From Rubidibacter lacunae KORDI 51-2 (GTDB lineage Bacteria > Cyanobacteriota > Cyanobacteriia > Cyanobacteriales > Rubidibacteraceae): DNA of 64,000 bases. Every line of letters starts with the position of its first letter. Positions within the stretch are counted from its first letter, which is position 1. A program made the translations under genes and the position numbers. Positions 7,314 through 16,684 of the stretch are shown here, one piece after another. Under the pieces are notes generated by a model, which was not told where the DNA came from, did no database searches, and worked only from the letters and a program-made list of their open reading frames with translations. Location: NCBI RefSeq assembly GCF_000473895.1, contig NZ_ASSJ01000047.1, forward strand, positions 59,482-123,481. Reading direction: 5' to 3'.

Positions 7314-8804
7314 ATGGAAACGATCACGAAGCGTAAACTGCTAGAGGATGTCTTTAAGACCGGCGGCTTACCAACATACACATTTGTAAAACCCGTCGAG
7401 TATGCCTCGTTATTGATCGCCCTTCGGACTCCTGGTCGAGGTGTCGTCGTTGAAGGCCCATCCGGTATCGGGAAAACCACAGCCGTCACCCAGATCCTCA
7501 ACGAACTTGGTATTAGCGACTCTGTAATGTCGCTGTCCGCTCGAAAACGCGACGACGTTGCCCAGATCAAGGCCATTCTGAGTGGTGCAGATCTTGGAAC
7601 TGTCATCATTGACGATTTTCACAAGCTTGATGATGCGACGACGCAAGAAATCGCAGACTTCATGAAGGTGATTGCCGACGAAGAACGCCAAGACGCGAAA
7701 ATCGTCATCCTTGGTATCAATCGCGCTGGAGAATCACTCGTTCGCTTTGCTCACGACCTCAACAACCGAATCGAGGTTGTAAAATTTGAAGCGAATCCAC
7801 CTGAAAAGATTGAAGAACTGCTACGTTTGGGTGAAGACGCGCTCAACATCACGATTAATGTCAAGTCAGATGTCATCGAAGCATCCAACGGTGGATTTTA
7901 CATCGCGCAGGTGCTTGCCCACGAAGTTTGTATCAATGCAGAAATCTTCGAGGAACAGGCAGACCGCACGGAAGTGAATACCAGCTTTGAACTAATCAGA
8001 GGTAAAGTATTTGAACGACTAGCCCGAACATTTCGTCAAAGGGCCGAACGTTTCGCTCGTGGCACTCGGTTTCGGCGAGAGGGCCGTGCACCATATCTGC
8101 ACTTGTTGCATTGGCTTGGGATCTCTGACGATTGGTCGTTGTCGATTGACAAGGCGATTCGAGAGCATCCGCAACATCGTGGAAGCATCGGCCAGATTGC
8201 GGATAAGGGCTACCTGAACGATCTGATCTCGGGGGACGAGGAAATCGCAGCCGTCTTGCACTATGACGAGCGTGCGAGACTTTTAACGGTCGAAGATCCT
8301 CAGTTTATTTACTTTGCCCGCAACATTTTTTGGGCAAAGTTCGCGTCAGAAATTGGATTTCTTGGAATCAACTTTCCGTCTCGCTACGACATTGCATTGT
8401 CGTTTGCGGGTACCGATCGTGCTGTAGCTGAGGGGCTTAACCAGTCTCTTCAAGAAATGGAATTCGAGGTCTTTTACGATAGGAACGAGCAACATCGAAT
8501 CTTAGCTGAGGATGTCGAGGACTATTTGCGTCCCATTTATCAGTCTGATGCTCAGTACGTCGTAGTCCTACTTGGTCCAGACTTTCCAAAACGTATCTGG
8601 ACGAAGTTTGAGTCAGAACAATTCCGTGAAAGATTCGGTACTGGTGCAGTGATACCGATATGGTTCAAAAATGCACCACCCGGCATGTTCGACGAAAGCA
8701 CGCGCGTTGGCGGTCTAGAATACGATCCAGAGAGTGATCTTAACGATCAAATCTCGCATTTCGCCGACACACTTCGGAAGAAAATAGGTGAGTCAAGGGA
8801 GTAG
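7314..8804 (+). CDS. P-loop NTPase with C-terminal TIR domain
   Basis: A 496-residue protein. The N-terminal ATPase has Walker A GPSGIGKT (48-55) and Walker B VIIDD (97-101), followed by sensor-like VILGINRAGE, which suggests an AAA/STAND-type switch. A helical middle region runs to about 355. The C-terminus is a TIR domain: RYDIALSFAGTDRAVAEGL, FEVFYDRNEQ, and RIWTKFESEQF with candidate catalytic Glu433. This order (NTPase then TIR) is what bacterial STAND-type immune effectors use: the ATPase senses and oligomerises, and the TIR depletes NAD or makes a signal. The gene starts 22 bp after the core site GTTATAC, is alone in its cassette, and is followed at once by an attC. Base composition is moderate, unlike the AT-rich first two cassettes, so it probably came from another donor. 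Confidence 0.83.
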   Translation: METITKRKLLEDVFKTGGLPTYTFVKPVEYASLLIALRTPGRGVVVEGPSGIGKTTAVTQILNELGISDSVMSLSARKRDDVAQIKAILSGADLGTVIIDDFHKLDDATTQEIADFMKVIADEERQDAKIVILGINRAGESLVRFAHDLNNRIEVVKFEANPPEKIEELLRLGEDALNITINVKSDVIEASNGGFYIAQVLAHEVCINAEIFEEQADRTEVNTSFELIRGKVFERLARTFRQRAERFARGTRFRREGRAPYLHLLHWLGISDDWSLSIDKAIREHPQHRGSIGQIADKGYLNDLISGDEEIAAVLHYDERARLLTVEDPQFIYFARNIFWAKFASEIGFLGINFPSRYDIALSFAGTDRAVAEGLNQSLQEMEFEVFYDRNEQHRILAEDVEDYLRPIYQSDAQYVVVLLGPDFPKRIWTKFESEQFRERFGTGAVIPIWFKNAPPGMFDESTRVGGLEYDPESDLNDQISHFADTLRKKIGESRE

Positions 8805-8815
8805 GTCGCCCCGCC

Positions 8816-8906
8816 GTATAACCACTGGGTTGAACCGGAGCCCTCAAACACGTCTTTTTTGTACACAATGTCTTTCGTTCGGGCCCGGTTAACCCGCGCG
8901 TTAGGC
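8816..8906 (+). other. attC site of the NTPase-TIR cassette
   Basis: R'' GTATAAC (8816-8822) and R' GTTAGGC (8900-8906), 91 bp. GGTTGAACCGG pairs with the reverse of CCGGTTAACCC, leaving one unpaired base. This is one of the clearest attC sites in the array. Confidence 0.85.
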
Positions 8907-9095
8907 TTTCGCCCTTTCTCGTCAGTTTCAGTCTCAGTTGAAGAGTTATTTCAGGGGTTGGCTTGTTGGGAAGCGATCGGTTTTTTCTTCAGCAAGCAAG
9001 TCACTGCAAACCTGACTCGGCGCCGGAGCCGACAGTCGGAACTCAATCCTCTCGGCCTTCTGCCCTTGCTGCGGCTCACCTTCTGGACGTTAGGC
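8900..9095 (+). repeat. Gene-less repeat cassette, copy B
   Basis: 196 bp, closely similar to copies A and C. TTGGCT is kept, but the -10-like box is degraded to TTTTTC. Its attC is 9010-9095 (ACCTGAC to GTTAGGC). It lies just upstream of the restriction-modification operon. Confidence 0.9.
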
Positions 9096-9239
9096 CGATA
9101 TACAAAAAGCGAGCTGAGTACTGATGGACTAGACGCCCCCACCGAAAAAAGTCGATGTCGCAGCGCTCGAAAAGTGTCTGTAGGATGGGGTTGCTCAATT
9201 CCGCATCCCGTTCAACGCTCATCTTCGCAACTGACCACT

Positions 9240-12200
9240 ATGCCAACTGACTCAAATAGCAACGACCCACCATCCCAGACCCCGCCCTCCGTCCTCCGAG
9301 AGGGCGGCATCGAATACGGCTTCATCGGCACGCTCCAAAAGCTCAAATACGAATATCGCCTAGACATCACCGATCGCGCCTCCCTGGAAAGAAACTTCCG
9401 CAAGAAATTCGAGTCTCTCAACCGTTGTCGCCTTACCGATTCCGAGTTTGCCCGCCTGCTGGATGAAATCGTCAGCCCAGATGTCTTCAGCGCGGCTAAG
9501 ACTCTGCGCGAAATCAATGCCTTCACCCGTGACGATGGCACCCCGCTCAACTACACCCTGGTGAACCTCAAAGACTGGTGCAAAAACACCTTTGAGGTTG
9601 TTAACCAACTGCGCATCAACACCGACAACAGCCACCACCGCTACGATGTGCTGATTTTGATCAATGGTGTGCCCGCTGTGCAGATCGAGCTGAAGACCCT
9701 CGGCATCAGCCCGCGTCGGGCGATGGAGCAGATTGTCGAATACAAAAACGACGCGGGCAACGGTTACACCAAGACCCTGCTTTGTTTTCTCCAGCTCTTT
9801 ATTGTCAGCAATCGCGATCGCACCTATTACTTCGCTAACAACAACACCCGCCACTTCGCTTTCAATGCCGAGGAGCGTTTCCTGCCCATCTATGAGTTCG
9901 CGGACGAGGCGAACCAGAAAATCACCCACCTGAACGACTTTGCCGCTCGCTTTTTGCAAAAGTGCGCCTTGGGCAAGACTGTCAGCCGCTACATGGTGCT
10001 GATCCAGAGCGAGCAAAAGCTGATGATCATGCGGCCCTACCAGGTCTATGCCGTGCAGCGGATCGTGCAGTGCATTGAGGACGATGGGGGGAACGGCTAC
10101 ATCTGGCACACCACCGGCAGCGGCAAAACGCTGACATCCTTCAAAGCCTCTACCCTGCTCAAGCTCAATGACCATATCCACAAATGCCTGTTCGTGGTGG
10201 ATCGAAAAGACCTCGATCGCCAGACCCGCGAGGAATTTAACAAGTTCCAAGCGGGCTGCGTGGAGGAAAACACCAACACCGCCGCCCTCGTGCGCCGACT
10301 ACTCTCGGAGGACTATGCGGACAAGGTGATCGTCACCACGATCCAGAAGCTCGGCCTGGCGCTGGATGAAAACAGCAAGCGTAACAAGCACCGCCGCAAA
10401 AGGGGCCAAGCCACCTACAAGGATCAGCTTGAGGCGCTGAAAGACAAACGCATTGTCTTGATTTTCGATGAATGCCACCGATCGCAGTTCGGCGAGAATC
10501 ACAAGGCCATCAAAGAGTTTTTTCCCAAGGCTCAACTTTTTGGCTTCACGGGCACGCCGATCTTTGAGGCCAATGCCACCCTAAAACAGATCGAGGGCAC
10601 CCAGGCATCGATGCGCACCACGGAAGACCTCTTCCAGAAGCCGCTCCACGCTTACACCATCACCCACGCGATCGAAGACGGTAACGTGCTCCGCTTCCAT
10701 GTGGACTACTTCAAGCCCAAGGAAGAAAAGGGCAAAAAGCCGCCTAAGCCCGGTGAAGCGATCGCCAAGCGCGCTGTAATTGAGGCCATCCTGGCCAAGC
10801 ATGATGCGGCCACCGCTGGCCGCCGGTTCAATGCCATCCTGGCCACCGCCTCGATTAATGATGCGATCGAATACTACGGTCTGTTCAAGACAATGCAGGC
10901 CGAGAAGCAGGCCGCCGATCCGGAGTTCAGGCCGCTGAATATCGCCTGTGTGTTTTCGCCGCCCGCTGAGGGTGACAAGGACGTACGCCAGATCCAGGAA
11001 GACCTGCCCCAGGAAAAGGCCGATAACGAAGAAGACCCTGAGGGCAAAAAAGCTGCGCTCAAGGCTATCCTGTCAGACTACAACCGCCGCTATGGTGGCA
11101 ATCACAAGCTCAGTGAGTTTGACCTTTACTATCAGGACGTGCAGAAGCGCATTAAGGATCAGCAGTGGCCCAATGCCGACTTCCCCCCGGCGCAGAAGAT
11201 CGACATCACGATCGTGGTGGATATGCTGCTCACGGGTTTTGATTCCAAATACCTGAATACGCTCTATGTGGATAAGAATCTAAAGTACCACGGCTTGATC
11301 CAGGCATTTTCTCGCACGAATCGCGTGCTCAATGGCACGAAGCCCTACGGCAATATCCTCGACTTTCGTCAGCAGCAGGAGGCTGTGGATGCAGCGATCG
11401 CCCTCTTCTCTGGGGAAAAGACCAGCGAGCAGGCGCGGGAAATTTGGCTGGTGGACAAGGCTCCGGTGGTGATCCAGCAGTTGGAGGCGGCTGTGCAGCG
11501 GCTCGACAGCTTCATGCAATCTCAGGGGCTTACCACCGCACCGGAGGCTGTGCCGAACCTGAAGGGTGATGAGGCCCGCGCTGCTTTCTGCACCCAATAC
11601 AAGGAAGTCCAGCGGCTCAAGACGCAGCTCGACCAATACACTGACCTCACCGAGGAAAATAAAGCCGCGATCGCAAAAGTGCTGCCAGAGGAGCGGCATC
11701 GGGGCTTTAAGGGGGCGTATTTGGAGACGGCTCAGCGGCTGAAGGCGCAGCAGGGTAAGGGCAAGGGTGCTGCTCAGCCGGTGCCAGACGATGTGGATCA
11801 GCTCGATTTTGAGTTTGTGCTCTTTGCCTCGGCGGTGATTGATTACGACTACATCATGGGGCTGATTGCTAAGTTCTCGGCTCCAGGTTCGGGCAAGGCG
11901 AAGATGAGCCGGGAGGCGCTGATCGGCTTGATCAGTGCTGATGCTAAGTTTGTGAATGAGCGTGAGGATATTGCGGCTTACATTGGCACGCTGAAGGCGG
12001 GGGAGGGGTTGAGCGAAACGGCTATCCGTGAGGGCTATGCCCGCTTTAAGGCAGAGAAGGATGGGCAGGAACTGGCTGCGATCGCGGGTAAGCACGGTAT
12101 TCCCACTGCGGCGCTGCAAGCTTTTGTGGATAGCATTCTGGAGCGGATGATTTTTGATGGGGAGCAGCTTGGTGACCTGATGGCTCCGCTGGATCTGGGT

Positions 12201-12311
12201 TGGAAGGCGCGCACTCAGGCTGAGCTTGCGCTGATGGATGACCTTGTGCCGCTGCTGACTAAACGGGCACAGGGGCGGGAGATTTCGGGGTTGAGTGCGT
12301 ATGAGGAGTAA
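9240..12311 (+). CDS. hsdR: Type I restriction enzyme, R subunit
   Basis: Motor and nuclease subunit of a type I restriction-modification enzyme: it translocates and cleaves foreign DNA when bound with HsdM and HsdS. From the ATG at 9240 it is 1023 residues, the usual length. The N-terminal nuclease shows RYDVLILINGVPAVQIELK (PD-ExK type). The SF2 helicase follows with HTTGSGKT (Walker A), IFDECHRSQFG (DEAD-box-like), GFTGTP, and AFSRTNRVL. The open frame extends upstream to 8859, but that part is a translation through the attC and repeat copy B, so it is rejected. It overlaps hsdS by 17 bp. The operon occupies one integron cassette bounded by core sites at 9089 and 16678, exceptionally long for a cassette. 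Confidence 0.93.
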   Translation: MPTDSNSNDPPSQTPPSVLREGGIEYGFIGTLQKLKYEYRLDITDRASLERNFRKKFESLNRCRLTDSEFARLLDEIVSPDVFSAAKTLREINAFTRDDGTPLNYTLVNLKDWCKNTFEVVNQLRINTDNSHHRYDVLILINGVPAVQIELKTLGISPRRAMEQIVEYKNDAGNGYTKTLLCFLQLFIVSNRDRTYYFANNNTRHFAFNAEERFLPIYEFADEANQKITHLNDFAARFLQKCALGKTVSRYMVLIQSEQKLMIMRPYQVYAVQRIVQCIEDDGGNGYIWHTTGSGKTLTSFKASTLLKLNDHIHKCLFVVDRKDLDRQTREEFNKFQAGCVEENTNTAALVRRLLSEDYADKVIVTTIQKLGLALDENSKRNKHRRKRGQATYKDQLEALKDKRIVLIFDECHRSQFGENHKAIKEFFPKAQLFGFTGTPIFEANATLKQIEGTQASMRTTEDLFQKPLHAYTITHAIEDGNVLRFHVDYFKPKEEKGKKPPKPGEAIAKRAVIEAILAKHDAATAGRRFNAILATASINDAIEYYGLFKTMQAEKQAADPEFRPLNIACVFSPPAEGDKDVRQIQEDLPQEKADNEEDPEGKKAALKAILSDYNRRYGGNHKLSEFDLYYQDVQKRIKDQQWPNADFPPAQKIDITIVVDMLLTGFDSKYLNTLYVDKNLKYHGLIQAFSRTNRVLNGTKPYGNILDFRQQQEAVDAAIALFSGEKTSEQAREIWLVDKAPVVIQQLEAAVQRLDSFMQSQGLTTAPEAVPNLKGDEARAAFCTQYKEVQRLKTQLDQYTDLTEENKAAIAKVLPEERHRGFKGAYLETAQRLKAQQGKGKGAAQPVPDDVDQLDFEFVLFASAVIDYDYIMGLIAKFSAPGSGKAKMSREALIGLISADAKFVNEREDIAAYIGTLKAGEGLSETAIREGYARFKAEKDGQELAAIAGKHGIPTAALQAFVDSILERMIFDGEQLGDLMAPLDLGWKARTQAELALMDDLVPLLTKRAQGREISGLSAYEE

Positions 12312-13656
12312 AAAGAAAGGTGAGAAGTTAGAAGTTAGAAGTGGGAAAGGGCGTCAGGATGAGTCTTTCTCAGTTCAAAATTCTCAATGCTTAATTCCCC
12401 GGCTGCGGTTTCCGGAGTTTCGGGGGAAGGAGGGGTGGAAGATGACCCCACTTGGGCAACTTTCCAAATTGGTTCGTGGGCCATTTGGGGGAAGTCTAAA
12501 AAAAGAGATATTCGTCTCCACCGGCTATGCTGTCTACGAGCAGCAACACGCTATCTACTCTGACTTCCGAACCTTTAGATACTTCATCACCGAAGAGAAG
12601 TTTCGTGAGCTGAGGCGATTCGCAATTGCTGCGAACGACATCATCATGAGCTGCTCAGGAACGATGGGGAAATTCGCGATAATCCCAGACGGCGCAGCGG
12701 ATGGCGTGATCAATCAAGCGCTACTGAAACTGACACCGAATGGCTACTGCGACATAAGATTTCTCAAAGAGGTTCTCGAACTACCAAGCGTTCAAGAGAA
12801 GCTGCTTTCACAATCAGCAGGCGGCGCAATTAAAAATGTTGTCTCCGTGAAGCAAATCAAAGCATTACCTCTGCGACTACCCGGCACTGATGAACAACAA
12901 AAAATCGCGGAGTGCCTGAGTTCGGTGGACATGGCGATCGCCGCCCAAGCCCGAAAACTGGACGCGCTCAAGACCCATAAAAAAGGGCTGATGCAGCAGC
13001 TTTTCCCCCGCGAAGGCGAAACCCAACCTCGCCTGCGATTTCCCGAGTTTCGGGGGAAGGAGGAGTGGGAGGTGAAGATGCTCGATGAGCTTGTCGATTT
13101 TCAATCGGGAGGCACCCCCTCGAAGGCAAATGCTGAATACTGGAATGGCTCGGTTCCTTGGGTGTCTGCAAAAGACATGAAGCAGTTGTTTTTAGCAGAT
13201 TCAGAAGATCACATCTCGGCATCAGCGGTCGATAATGGCGCGAAACTAGTTCCATCGGGCGCTTTATTGATGCTTGTCCGTGGAATGACTTTACTCAAAG
13301 ATGTTCCAATCTGCGTTTTGCGCCGCGAGATGAGCTTCAACCAAGATGTCAAAGCGCTTCGCCCCAAGAATAACGTCGATGGTCTGTTTTTGGCATTGTT
13401 ACTGACGGGTAACAAAAACCGGTTGCTCGAAATGGTCACTATAGCTGGGCACGGCACAGGAAAGCTCGATACCGACGAGTTAAAGACAATGGTGCTAACG
13501 CTACCGCGTTCTGCCGAACAACAACACATCGCCAACTGCCTGAGCACCCTCGACGACCTGATCAACGCCGCCACCCAAAAGCTCGAAGCCCTCAAAACCC
13601 ACAAGCGCGGACTGATGCAGCAGCTTTTCCCATCTCCAGAGGAGGTTAAAGCATGA
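12295..13656 (+). CDS. hsdS: Type I restriction-modification specificity subunit
   Basis: Gives DNA target specificity to both the methyltransferase and the restriction complex. The 453-residue protein shows the classical two-repeat plan: target recognition domain 1 (about 45-185), then a central conserved helix ending KLDALKTHKKGLMQQLFP, target recognition domain 2 (about 240-410), then a matching distal helix ending KLEALKTHKRGLMQQLFP. The phrase PRLRFPEFRGKE opens both halves, so the two halves are clear tandem repeats and the bipartite target should be read by the two different domains. It overlaps hsdR by 17 bp and prrC by 4 bp, so translation is probably coupled. The first 25 residues are low-similarity, so a later start is possible. 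Confidence 0.92.
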   Translation: MRMRSKKKGEKLEVRSGKGRQDESFSVQNSQCLIPRLRFPEFRGKEGWKMTPLGQLSKLVRGPFGGSLKKEIFVSTGYAVYEQQHAIYSDFRTFRYFITEEKFRELRRFAIAANDIIMSCSGTMGKFAIIPDGAADGVINQALLKLTPNGYCDIRFLKEVLELPSVQEKLLSQSAGGAIKNVVSVKQIKALPLRLPGTDEQQKIAECLSSVDMAIAAQARKLDALKTHKKGLMQQLFPREGETQPRLRFPEFRGKEEWEVKMLDELVDFQSGGTPSKANAEYWNGSVPWVSAKDMKQLFLADSEDHISASAVDNGAKLVPSGALLMLVRGMTLLKDVPICVLRREMSFNQDVKALRPKNNVDGLFLALLLTGNKNRLLEMVTIAGHGTGKLDTDELKTMVLTLPRSAEQQHIANCLSTLDDLINAATQKLEALKTHKRGLMQQLFPSPEEVKA

Positions 13657-14900
13657 GCCGTATTCACACCTATCAGAGCTTGCGCACCTTAGTCACCCGC
13701 CTGCGCGATGACTTGAACAATCCTAGGAAGCCGACGCAGCTCATCCTCCTCTATGCCTACAACCGCACAGGCAAGACTCGCCTCTCCATGGAGTTCAAGG
13801 ACGCAGGCAAACGCCGAAACAACGGCGCCGCCGACACCCTCTACTTCAACGCTTTCACCGAAGACCTGTTCACCTGGGAAAACGATCTCGATGGAGACTC
13901 CGCCCGCCATCTCCGGCTCAATCCCAACTCCACCTTCTTCAATGGTCTGAGAGACCTTACCCTCGACGAAACGATCGCGGGCTATCTCTACAGCTACGCC
14001 GACTTCGATTTCGATATCGATTACACCGAGTGGAAAGTCAGTTTTTCCAAAGAAGTTCTACGGAAGCGACGGGGCGCGGAGCCTGAGCGCGTCCTGGAAA
14101 CGAACATCAAGATTTCCCGGGGCGAACAGAACATCTTCATCTGGTGCCTCTTCATGGCCATCTGCGAGCGCATGCTCGACGGCCACATCTCCTACCAGTC
14201 GAACAAATTCCTCTACATCGACGACCCCATCTCCTCGCTCGATGACAACAACGCCATCGCTGTGGCCTGCGACCTCGCCCAACTGCTGCGCCGCGCCGCC
14301 TGCCGCCAAGACCACAATGGCGATCCCGCGCCCATCAAGATCGTCTTCTCCTCACACCACGCCCTTTTCTTCAACGTGATGTGCAATGAGATCGGCAGAC
14401 CCAAAGCCGGGGAGCCAAAGGTCACTCACAAACGCTACTTCCTCCACCGCCCGAATGGCGACGGTGCCTATACCCTACGCGCCACCGACGACACACCGTA
14501 TTTTCATCACGTCGCCACGCTCGCAGAACTTCAGCGCGCCGCCCATCCAAGAACGGGCACGCTCTACACATTCCATTTCAACGCGCTGCGGAGCATCATG
14601 GAAAAAACCGCCGCCTTTTTCGGCCACCCAGACATCTCTTTTTGCCTCAAAGCCCTAAATAAGGAGGACGATCGAGCGCTCTACAACCGCGCGCTCAACC
14701 TCCTGAGCCACGGCAAATACGCCATCCACGAACCCACCGAAATGGGCGACGACAACAAAGACCTGTTCCGGCGCCTACTCACAGACTTTGTGACGACATT
14801 CCAATTCGCCCTGCCGGAAATAGTCGAAAATCCACAAGCCGCCGCACCCGCGCCTGCACCCGCTGCATCGCCTCCCGCAGCAACCGTCCCAACCCCATGA
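13653..14900 (+). CDS. prrC: PrrC-type anticodon nuclease
   Basis: Latent tRNA-cutting toxin held by a type I restriction enzyme and released when a phage disables that enzyme; E. coli PrrC cleaves tRNA-Lys at the anticodon. The 415-residue protein matches PrrC along its length: ATPase Walker A in LLYAYNRTGKTRLSMEF (about 33-47), LYFNAFTEDLFTWENDLD, ABC-type signature ISRGEQNIFIW (154-164), and Walker B FLYIDDPISSLDDNN (186-200). The nuclease half has FNALRSIMEKTAAFFG and LNLLSHGKY, giving R313, E317 and H353, which line up with the published Arg-Glu-His triad of E. coli PrrC (R320, E324, H356). A Pro/Ala-rich tail ends it. It sits between hsdS and hsdM with 4-bp overlaps on both sides. All key residues are kept, so it is predicted functional. 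Confidence 0.92.
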   Translation: MSRIHTYQSLRTLVTRLRDDLNNPRKPTQLILLYAYNRTGKTRLSMEFKDAGKRRNNGAADTLYFNAFTEDLFTWENDLDGDSARHLRLNPNSTFFNGLRDLTLDETIAGYLYSYADFDFDIDYTEWKVSFSKEVLRKRRGAEPERVLETNIKISRGEQNIFIWCLFMAICERMLDGHISYQSNKFLYIDDPISSLDDNNAIAVACDLAQLLRRAACRQDHNGDPAPIKIVFSSHHALFFNVMCNEIGRPKAGEPKVTHKRYFLHRPNGDGAYTLRATDDTPYFHHVATLAELQRAAHPRTGTLYTFHFNALRSIMEKTAAFFGHPDISFCLKALNKEDDRALYNRALNLLSHGKYAIHEPTEMGDDNKDLFRRLLTDFVTTFQFALPEIVENPQAAAPAPAPAASPPAATVPTP

Positions 14901-16537
14901 GCAACCCCATGAACGACACAAACCAAAAACAACTGGGCAGTATTCTCTGGGGCATCGCCGACCAACTGCGCGGAGCCATGAACGCGGACGACTTCCGCGA
15001 CTACATGCTCTCCTTCCTCTTCCTGCGCTACCTCTCCGACAACTACGAGACAGCCGCAAAAAAAGAACTAGGACGCGACTATCCTGATTTCCCCTTGGAT
15101 ATTTTGCTCGAACCTGGTGCCGCTACTCCGCTCCAGGCTTGGTATGACGAGAACGAAGCGGATGTCGCGGAATTTGAGAAACAGATGCGCCGCAAGGTGC
15201 ATTACGTCATCCAGCCAACGCACCTCTGGAACAGCATCGCCCAGCTGGCCCGCACCCAAAACGACGAGCTGCTCAACATTTTGCAGACAGGCTTCAAATA
15301 CATCGAAGAAGAATCCTTTGAAAGCACCTTCAAGGGACTCTTCTCCGAAATCAATCTTGCCTCCGACAAATTGGGTAAAACCTATGCCGATCGCAACGCC
15401 AAACTCTGCACCATCATCCAGAAAATTGCCGAAGGACTAAACGAATTCTCCACCGACATTGATGCCCTGGGCGATGCCTACGAATACCTGATCGGCCAGT
15501 TCGCCGCTGGTTCCGGCAAAAAAGCAGGCGAATTCTACACCCCGCAGCAGATTTCCGACATCCTCTCCGCGATCGTCATCCTCGACAGCCAAGAACCCAA
15601 AACCGGATCAAAGCAACGCCTCGAAAGACTACTAGACTTCGCCTGCGGCTCCGGCTCCCTGCTGCTCAACGTGCGCAAACGCCTCAAGCACGCAGGCGGC
15701 ACCATCGGCAAAATCTACGGACAGGAAAAGAACATCACCACCTACAACCTCGCCCGCATGAACATGCTCCTGCATGGCGTCAAGGATACAGAGTTCGAGA
15801 TCTACCACGGCGACACCCTCACCAACGACTGGGAGATTCTGCGCGAACTCAACCCCGCCAAGCAGCCTGCCTTTGATGCGATTGTCGCCAACCCACCCTT
15901 CAGCTACCGCTGGAGCCCCACCGCAAGTATGGGCGACGACGTGCGCTTCAAAAGCCACGGTCTTGCTCCCAAATCCGCCGCCGACTTCGCCTTCCTACTG
16001 CATGGCTTCCACTTCCTCAAAGACGAAGGCGTTATGGCCATCATCCTGCCCCACGGTGTACTCTTCCGGGGCGGTGCCGAGCAACGCATCCGCACTAAGC
16101 TGCTCAAAGACGGCCACATCGACACCGTAATCGGCCTGCCCGCCAACCTGTTCTACTCCACCGGCATCCCCGTCTGCATCCTCGTGCTCAAACGGTGCAA
16201 GAAGCCAGACGACCTGCTCTTCATCAACGCCGCCCAACAGTTCGAGAAAGGCAAACGCCAGAACCAGCTCAAGCCCGAGCACATCACCAAAATCATCGAG
16301 ACCTACCAATTCCGCAAAGAGGAACCACGCTACGCCCGCCGGGTGGATATGACGGAGATCGAAAAGAACGACTTCAACCTGAACATTTCCCGCTATGTCA
16401 GCACGGCGCTCCCCGAAGAGGAGATTGATTTGACTGCAATTCATGCCGAGCTGACGGAAATCGAGGGCACGATTCAAACGGCAACGGCCCAGCACAATGC
16501 GTTCCTGAAAGAGCTGGGACTGCCTCTGCTGCCCTGA
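14897..16537 (+). CDS. hsdM: Type I restriction-modification N6-adenine methyltransferase subunit
   Basis: Methylates the host copies of the target sequence (S-adenosylmethionine dependent) and forms the core of the restriction complex. The 546-residue protein has the N-terminal helical HsdM domain (KQLGSILWGIADQLRGAMNA), GEFYTPQQISDILSAIV before the catalytic fold, motif I LDFACGSGSLLL (about 246-257), and motif IV VANPPFSYRW with NPPF at 332-335. A C-terminal helical region ends near the stop. It is the last gene of the hsdR-hsdS-prrC-hsdM operon and overlaps prrC by four bases (ATGA). The order differs from the E. coli prr locus, where hsdM is first and hsdR last. Placing the methylase behind the toxin means all four are made from one message. 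Confidence 0.95.
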   Translation: MSNPMNDTNQKQLGSILWGIADQLRGAMNADDFRDYMLSFLFLRYLSDNYETAAKKELGRDYPDFPLDILLEPGAATPLQAWYDENEADVAEFEKQMRRKVHYVIQPTHLWNSIAQLARTQNDELLNILQTGFKYIEEESFESTFKGLFSEINLASDKLGKTYADRNAKLCTIIQKIAEGLNEFSTDIDALGDAYEYLIGQFAAGSGKKAGEFYTPQQISDILSAIVILDSQEPKTGSKQRLERLLDFACGSGSLLLNVRKRLKHAGGTIGKIYGQEKNITTYNLARMNMLLHGVKDTEFEIYHGDTLTNDWEILRELNPAKQPAFDAIVANPPFSYRWSPTASMGDDVRFKSHGLAPKSAADFAFLLHGFHFLKDEGVMAIILPHGVLFRGGAEQRIRTKLLKDGHIDTVIGLPANLFYSTGIPVCILVLKRCKKPDDLLFINAAQQFEKGKRQNQLKPEHITKIIETYQFRKEEPRYARRVDMTEIEKNDFNLNISRYVSTALPEEEIDLTAIHAELTEIEGTIQTATAQHNAFLKELGLPLLP

Positions 16538-16595
16538 AGTGCAGATGACCCGTCCAACCATCAACTCGCCGCTTAAGAGACCTGATCTGCCAGCC

Positions 16596-16684
16596 GCCTA
16601 ACAACACCCACGCACACCGACCACTCAGCGTTGATTAGTTGTCATGCAAAAGTGATCTGCGGCGGGTGATGGGCACCGTTAGGC
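16596..16684 (+). other. attC site of the hsd/prrC cassette
   Basis: R'' GCCTAAC (16596-16602) and R' GTTAGGC (16678-16684), both perfect matches to consensus, 89 bp. It starts 59 bp after the hsdM stop, closing the 7.6-kb cassette. Confidence 0.85.

Noticed and set aside
8859..9239. N-terminal extension of the HsdR open frame (127 codons)
   Set aside because: It translates through the attC and repeat copy B, and family similarity begins only after the ATG at 9240.
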